A stretch of 19,375 bases of DNA from the NCBI GenBank assembly GCA_027577415.1, contig JANBQS010000381.1:1-19375 (forward strand), given 5' to 3'. Under the pieces are notes generated by a model that was not told where the DNA came from, made no database searches, and saw only the letters and a list, made by a program, of their open reading frames with translations. The stretch's first letter is position 1. The number at the start of each line of letters is the position of its first letter. The translations under genes were made by a program, and so were the position numbers. Source of the DNA: Coemansia sp. RSA 922. Its lineage: Eukaryota > Kickxellomycota > Kickxellomycetes > Kickxellales > Kickxellaceae. Below, in pieces: positions 16,509 to 19,375 of the stretch.

Positions 16509-19061
16509 CTAAACCGTTGTTGGTGGCTTGATAGCTTGTGTCGAAGATGAAGGCACAGTTGTCGCAATTGGAGCTGGAGCGGCAGGAGCGAGAGTTGAAG
16601 CAGCAGATGTAACAGGAGGTGGAACAGTTGGAGTGGTAGGTGTTGAAGTTGCTGGGGCGCCAGCAGAAGTTGGGACAGGGGCTGCAGCAACTGTCGTAGT
16701 AGTTTTGGAAGCCTTAACAACATCTCTAGCAGCTCTGGCAATTCTCCTCATATTCAGCTTTGGATCAGTGCCAGCAGACGTGGCAAGAGCAGTCGCGCTA
16801 GGTACGGCTGAGGATGTTGCTTTGGTAGTAGGCGCGACAGGAGCCGCAGATGCAGCTGGAACAATAGGAGCTGAAGTCGCTGGGACCGTAGCTGCGGGAG
16901 TCGGAGCTGCGGAAGTTAATGCTGTCGTCGTGGCGGTTGAAGCAGCCGGGGCTGGGGCTGTAACTGCAGGAGCTGAGGCTGTGGCCGAAGCCGCGGAAGC
17001 CGCAGTTGCTGTGACAGGAACTGGGAGAGCAGAAGTCGTAGTCGTAACTGGAGCTGCAGGAGTTGGTGCTACAGATGTCGTAGTATCAGACGCGGCAGGC
17101 GCAGTCGCAGGGACACTGGTCGCACTAGTCTTCGTCGTAGGCGGGAAAAGGTGGGCGCATGACGCAAACGAGAACGAGGCTGGTCTCACAGCGCCAGAGT
17201 CAACCGAAACCTCACACGCCGGCTTCACGTCCTCCGGATATGCGGCAGCAAAGGCCTTCTCAAACAAAAATATCTTCGCCAACTCTGGCCTCTCGCTTCG
17301 TTCAAACCCACTGTCCACAAGCTTGCCGCCAACAAAGATACCATCCGCAGAGAACAAGAACCTGCGAACCTTGTCCAAGAATGTCTTGAGCCCATCGCCG
17401 ATATCAGCAATTCCAAAGTAGTTCAGATACAGATCCGGATCGGACAAGCACCCAGTTTTTACCACCGCCATAGTAGATTGATCCAGTACCTTGAAAGCAC
17501 TCGGAGTTCCAACCGGAGTGTGATTCGAGTGATACAGGGCATGCAGGATAACATAGAATATCGACTCGAAACCATCAACAAGACTTTTGCTACCGTCGTG
17601 CCAAAGCGACCGGATGCTGGCATAAATCGCAGTCTGCACAACTGGGTCATCCCGGGGCCACCGCAAGGGTTGCAAGTCGCTTGCGCTCAAACTGCATTTC
17701 TCCCTAAGTCCCTTTGCCAAAGGTGCCGGCACCTTTGCTGTCGCCAGTTGCGCACGCGTCCAGTCGAATATAAAAGCATGCCCGTTGCGCACTGCAATAT
17801 GTTCAGCTGAAATATCGCAGTGAACCACGCCCGCGCTATGAGCAATAGCGAGACACGACGCCAATTGCTTGAATACACCTTCGGCGTCAGCGTCGCGTCG
17901 GCTATTATCGCTGACATTTCCATACTCTGTCTTAAAGTACTCCAGCAGCGGCACTCCACAGTCCTCTATCAACAAGTACTCTAACCTGTATCCAAAGACG
18001 TCGTTAGCAATAATCGAGCTCTCAAAAACTTTAGGCACAGCACTGCAGCCGTTGCTCAACAGCCAGTCATATACAGCGGCCTCCGGCAGACGGTAAGTCG
18101 GACTCCACACGAGTTTGAGCATGGCCGGCTGTCCATGATACTGCGTCTTGAAGAGATACGACTGGAAATCGAGCAGCGACACTGGCAACGGAATACGCTG
18201 CTGGAAACCCAACTTCGAGCCACTATCTCTACTTGCGGCCACAGTGGTTGCACCATGGAACTTTGTAAATATTAGCCCAGTAGCCGGGACCGACACATCG
18301 ACAATATGTCCAAAACGGTCAGAGGGTAGAGTCATCAAGAACCACAGATACCGCAACGTATCCCCAACATCGCTAATATCGTCTGTAGACGGGTCGAGCG
18401 ACGTATGAAAGAGGCGACCAATAGTGGTACAGTAATAGCCGCCACGAGCAAACAGAACCAGCGAGACCATGGGACCATGCAAGTAAAGGAAGGGGACGAA
18501 TAACCGGGTCGGTTGAGCCTCCCAAACACTCGTTGCCAAATCCGCCATCTTGCCCAGCACATCCGGCGAAGTGGCGTCCAAGCTGGGTTCTAACTGAGCC
18601 TCAAGAAGCGCATGGACCGAGTGGAACTCGCTACCGAGGTACATTGGATAGTAAAATACTCCATCTGGTGTTACCGGTACGCCACCCGCCCGCATTATAC
18701 GTTGGTCGGAAAAGCGGTGCTCGCTGGCAGGCTCTGCTACAGGGTACACAGCCTTGCTGGCATGTCTGACGTAGTCCCAGATATCGCGGAACGCTCTCGC
18801 CATACTGGCGGATGTGGCCTGTACGGCTTGACCACCGTCCACACGAGACTGTAGTTGGCCGTTTACTAATACTGGGATAAGCTGCGCAACCGGAAACATC
18901 ATGCCAGATGTAGAAGCCATGTACTTGGTAAAGGAGCCGTTCTGAGCTAACACGGCTATCAGCTCAGCCAGACCTAGCTGGTGACCACGACCTTGCAAAC
19001 TCTGAGCTAGCTCTGCGCGGCGCATACTCTGATCCTGGGCGCTTTCCGTACTATAGATCAT
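16509..19061 (-). CDS. FunK1-like fungal protein kinase with Ala/Thr/Pro-rich tail
   Basis: The ORF encodes 850 residues from the ATG at 19061. Kinase elements appear in order: AMLKLVW (K316, the beta-3 lysine position), PEAAVYDWL (E327, helix C), LEYLLIEDCGVPL (hinge), VVHCDISAEH (D416, catalytic loop) and IFDW (D433, metal-binding Asp). HCDIS and the D-W in place of DFG are marks of the fungal FunK1 group. The Asn expected five residues after D416 is His421. Residues 1-310 form the unannotated N-terminal region seen in FunK1 proteins. From about 643 to the end the protein is almost pure Ala, Thr, Pro, Val and Ser. I prefer 19061 over the in-frame ATG at 19145, because the DNA between them is a pyrimidine-rich leader and the peptide would be hydrophobic. 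Substrate and role are unknown. It diverges from the CHCHD5-like gene. Confidence 0.82.
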   Translation of the reverse strand: MIYSTESAQDQSMRRAELAQSLQGRGHQLGLAELIAVLAQNGSFTKYMASTSGMMFPVAQLIPVLVNGQLQSRVDGGQAVQATSASMARAFRDIWDYVRHASKAVYPVAEPASEHRFSDQRIMRAGGVPVTPDGVFYYPMYLGSEFHSVHALLEAQLEPSLDATSPDVLGKMADLATSVWEAQPTRLFVPFLYLHGPMVSLVLFARGGYYCTTIGRLFHTSLDPSTDDISDVGDTLRYLWFLMTLPSDRFGHIVDVSVPATGLIFTKFHGATTVAASRDSGSKLGFQQRIPLPVSLLDFQSYLFKTQYHGQPAMLKLVWSPTYRLPEAAVYDWLLSNGCSAVPKVFESSIIANDVFGYRLEYLLIEDCGVPLLEYFKTEYGNVSDNSRRDADAEGVFKQLASCLAIAHSAGVVHCDISAEHIAVRNGHAFIFDWTRAQLATAKVPAPLAKGLREKCSLSASDLQPLRWPRDDPVVQTAIYASIRSLWHDGSKSLVDGFESIFYVILHALYHSNHTPVGTPSAFKVLDQSTMAVVKTGCLSDPDLYLNYFGIADIGDGLKTFLDKVRRFLFSADGIFVGGKLVDSGFERSERPELAKIFLFEKAFAAAYPEDVKPACEVSVDSGAVRPASFSFASCAHLFPPTTKTSATSVPATAPAASDTTTSVAPTPAAPVTTTTSALPVPVTATAASAASATASAPAVTAPAPAASTATTTALTSAAPTPAATVPATSAPIVPAASAAPVAPTTKATSSAVPSATALATSAGTDPKLNMRRIARAARDVVKASKTTTTVAAAPVPTSAGAPATSTPTTPTVPPPVTSAASTLAPAAPAPIATTVPSSSTQAIKPPTTV
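16512..17138 (-). repeat. Low-complexity Ala/Thr/Pro-coding tract
   Basis: About 209 codons at the 3' end of the kinase gene encode short variations of TTA, APA and SAAP types. The DNA is a degenerate array of GCN, ACN and CCN codons without one fixed unit. One short ordered, basic island interrupts it (PKLNMRRIARAARDVVKASK). Confidence 0.75.
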
Positions 19062-19299
19062 AACTAGTGAATATATGTTTAAATTTGAATGAAAAAGTGT
19101 AAAGGAAACAAGAGAAAAAGGGGGTTTGAAGTGCATGTTTGCCATTAAAACTCTGGGTAATCACCAGACATGTGATTAGCGATATAAGAATCGCAAGTTC
19201 AAGCAAAACTGCCAGCCTTTCCTTTTTTTCTTGCTTCTCAAAACTCATAAAACTTATCTCTTTTTATTGTTTCGAATTGTAAATTCTTCTCTTTACGCC
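19062..19299. promoter_or_regulatory. Divergent promoter of the FunK1-like and CHCHD5-like genes
   Basis: The start codons are 238 bp apart. The interval holds a small inverted repeat (GCGAT/ATCGC, about 19177-19192) around a TATAAG, a seven-T run at 19223-19229 and pyrimidine-rich leaders on both sides. Confidence 0.45.
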
Positions 19300-19375
19300 A
19301 TGGATCAAACACTGGACGAAGTCAACAAGCACTGTGGCGAGCACGTACAGGCCTATGCCTCCTGTGTCGACAGCC
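19300..19375 (+). CDS. CHCHD5: CHCHD5/Mix14-like twin-CX9C protein, 5' fragment
   Basis: Only the first 25 codons are inside the window. They read MDQTLDEVNKHCGEHVQAYA and then SCVDS. C12 and C22 form one CX9C half, the mark of small proteins that are oxidised by Mia40 in the mitochondrial intermembrane space. The order of an acidic or aliphatic start, then CG, nine residues and C resembles the start of animal CHCHD5. Other twin-CX9C proteins are possible because the second half is cut off. The ATG has a good context (cgccATGG). Confidence 0.6.
   Translation, partial: MDQTLDEVNKHCGEHVQAYASCVDS

Noticed and set aside
16528..17421. 297-codon plus-strand ORF rich in Ala, Val and Gly
   Set aside because: It is the mirror of the Ala/Thr/Pro tail of the kinase; GCN and ACN codons leave the opposite strand open. 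It has no domain of its own.
1..19375. CRISPR arrays, insertion sequences, viral genes or a secondary-metabolite cluster
   Set aside because: I saw no regular spaced repeats, transposase, integrase or capsid-type sequence, and no synthase genes next to the two reductase-type genes.

Overview
This window looks like a gene-dense fragment of a fungal nuclear genome. Spliced genes have short GT-AG introns (72-93 nt, possibly one of 115 nt), intergenic gaps are small, and T/pyrimidine tracts precede several start codons. The gene set is eukaryotic: EMC2, mitochondrial DNA polymerase gamma, NSRP1, TAF12, WDR82/Swd2 and CHCHD5. A FunK1-like kinase, an NmrA-like reductase and a multi-repeat Myb/SANT protein point to fungi. 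An early-diverging lineage such as Kickxellomycotina (Coemansia-like) is my best guess, from the look of the Myb, FunK1 and leucine-rich-type proteins; this is inference, not proof. Ribosome binding sites and operons do not apply.

Layout: the 3'-truncated EMC2 gene (minus, 1-678) diverges from POLG/MIP1 (plus, 957-4334). An NmrA-like reductase (plus, 4766-5725) follows behind a recognisable promoter. It converges on an 802-residue Myb/SANT-repeat protein (minus, two exons, 5787-8267). From about 8270 to 11320 lies a poorer stretch. It holds AT-rich non-coding DNA, one doubtful small membrane ORF, a start-less ORF that resembles a fragment of a lineage-specific family (9166-9882), and a 5'-truncated aldo-keto reductase (10625-11317). 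I read this as a patch of gene decay.

Genes on the minus strand follow in tandem: NSRP1 (11441-12536, first exon uncertain), a small unrecognised helical protein (12766-13116), TAF12 (13686-14924), WDR82/Swd2 (15056-16207) and a FunK1-like kinase with a long Ala/Thr/Pro tail (16509-19061). The kinase diverges from the start of a CHCHD5-like twin-CX9C gene (plus, 19300 to the window end).

The genes do not form one pathway. They cover ER membrane insertion (EMC2), mitochondrial DNA replication (POLG), mitochondrial intermembrane-space CX9C proteins (CHCHD5), transcription and chromatin (TAF12, Swd2) and splicing (NSRP1). I see no CRISPR array, transposon, rRNA, convincing tRNA or virus. The least ordinary items are the Myb-repeat protein, with its internal duplication and mitochondrial-type N-terminus, the kinase with an altered catalytic loop, and the decayed patch.
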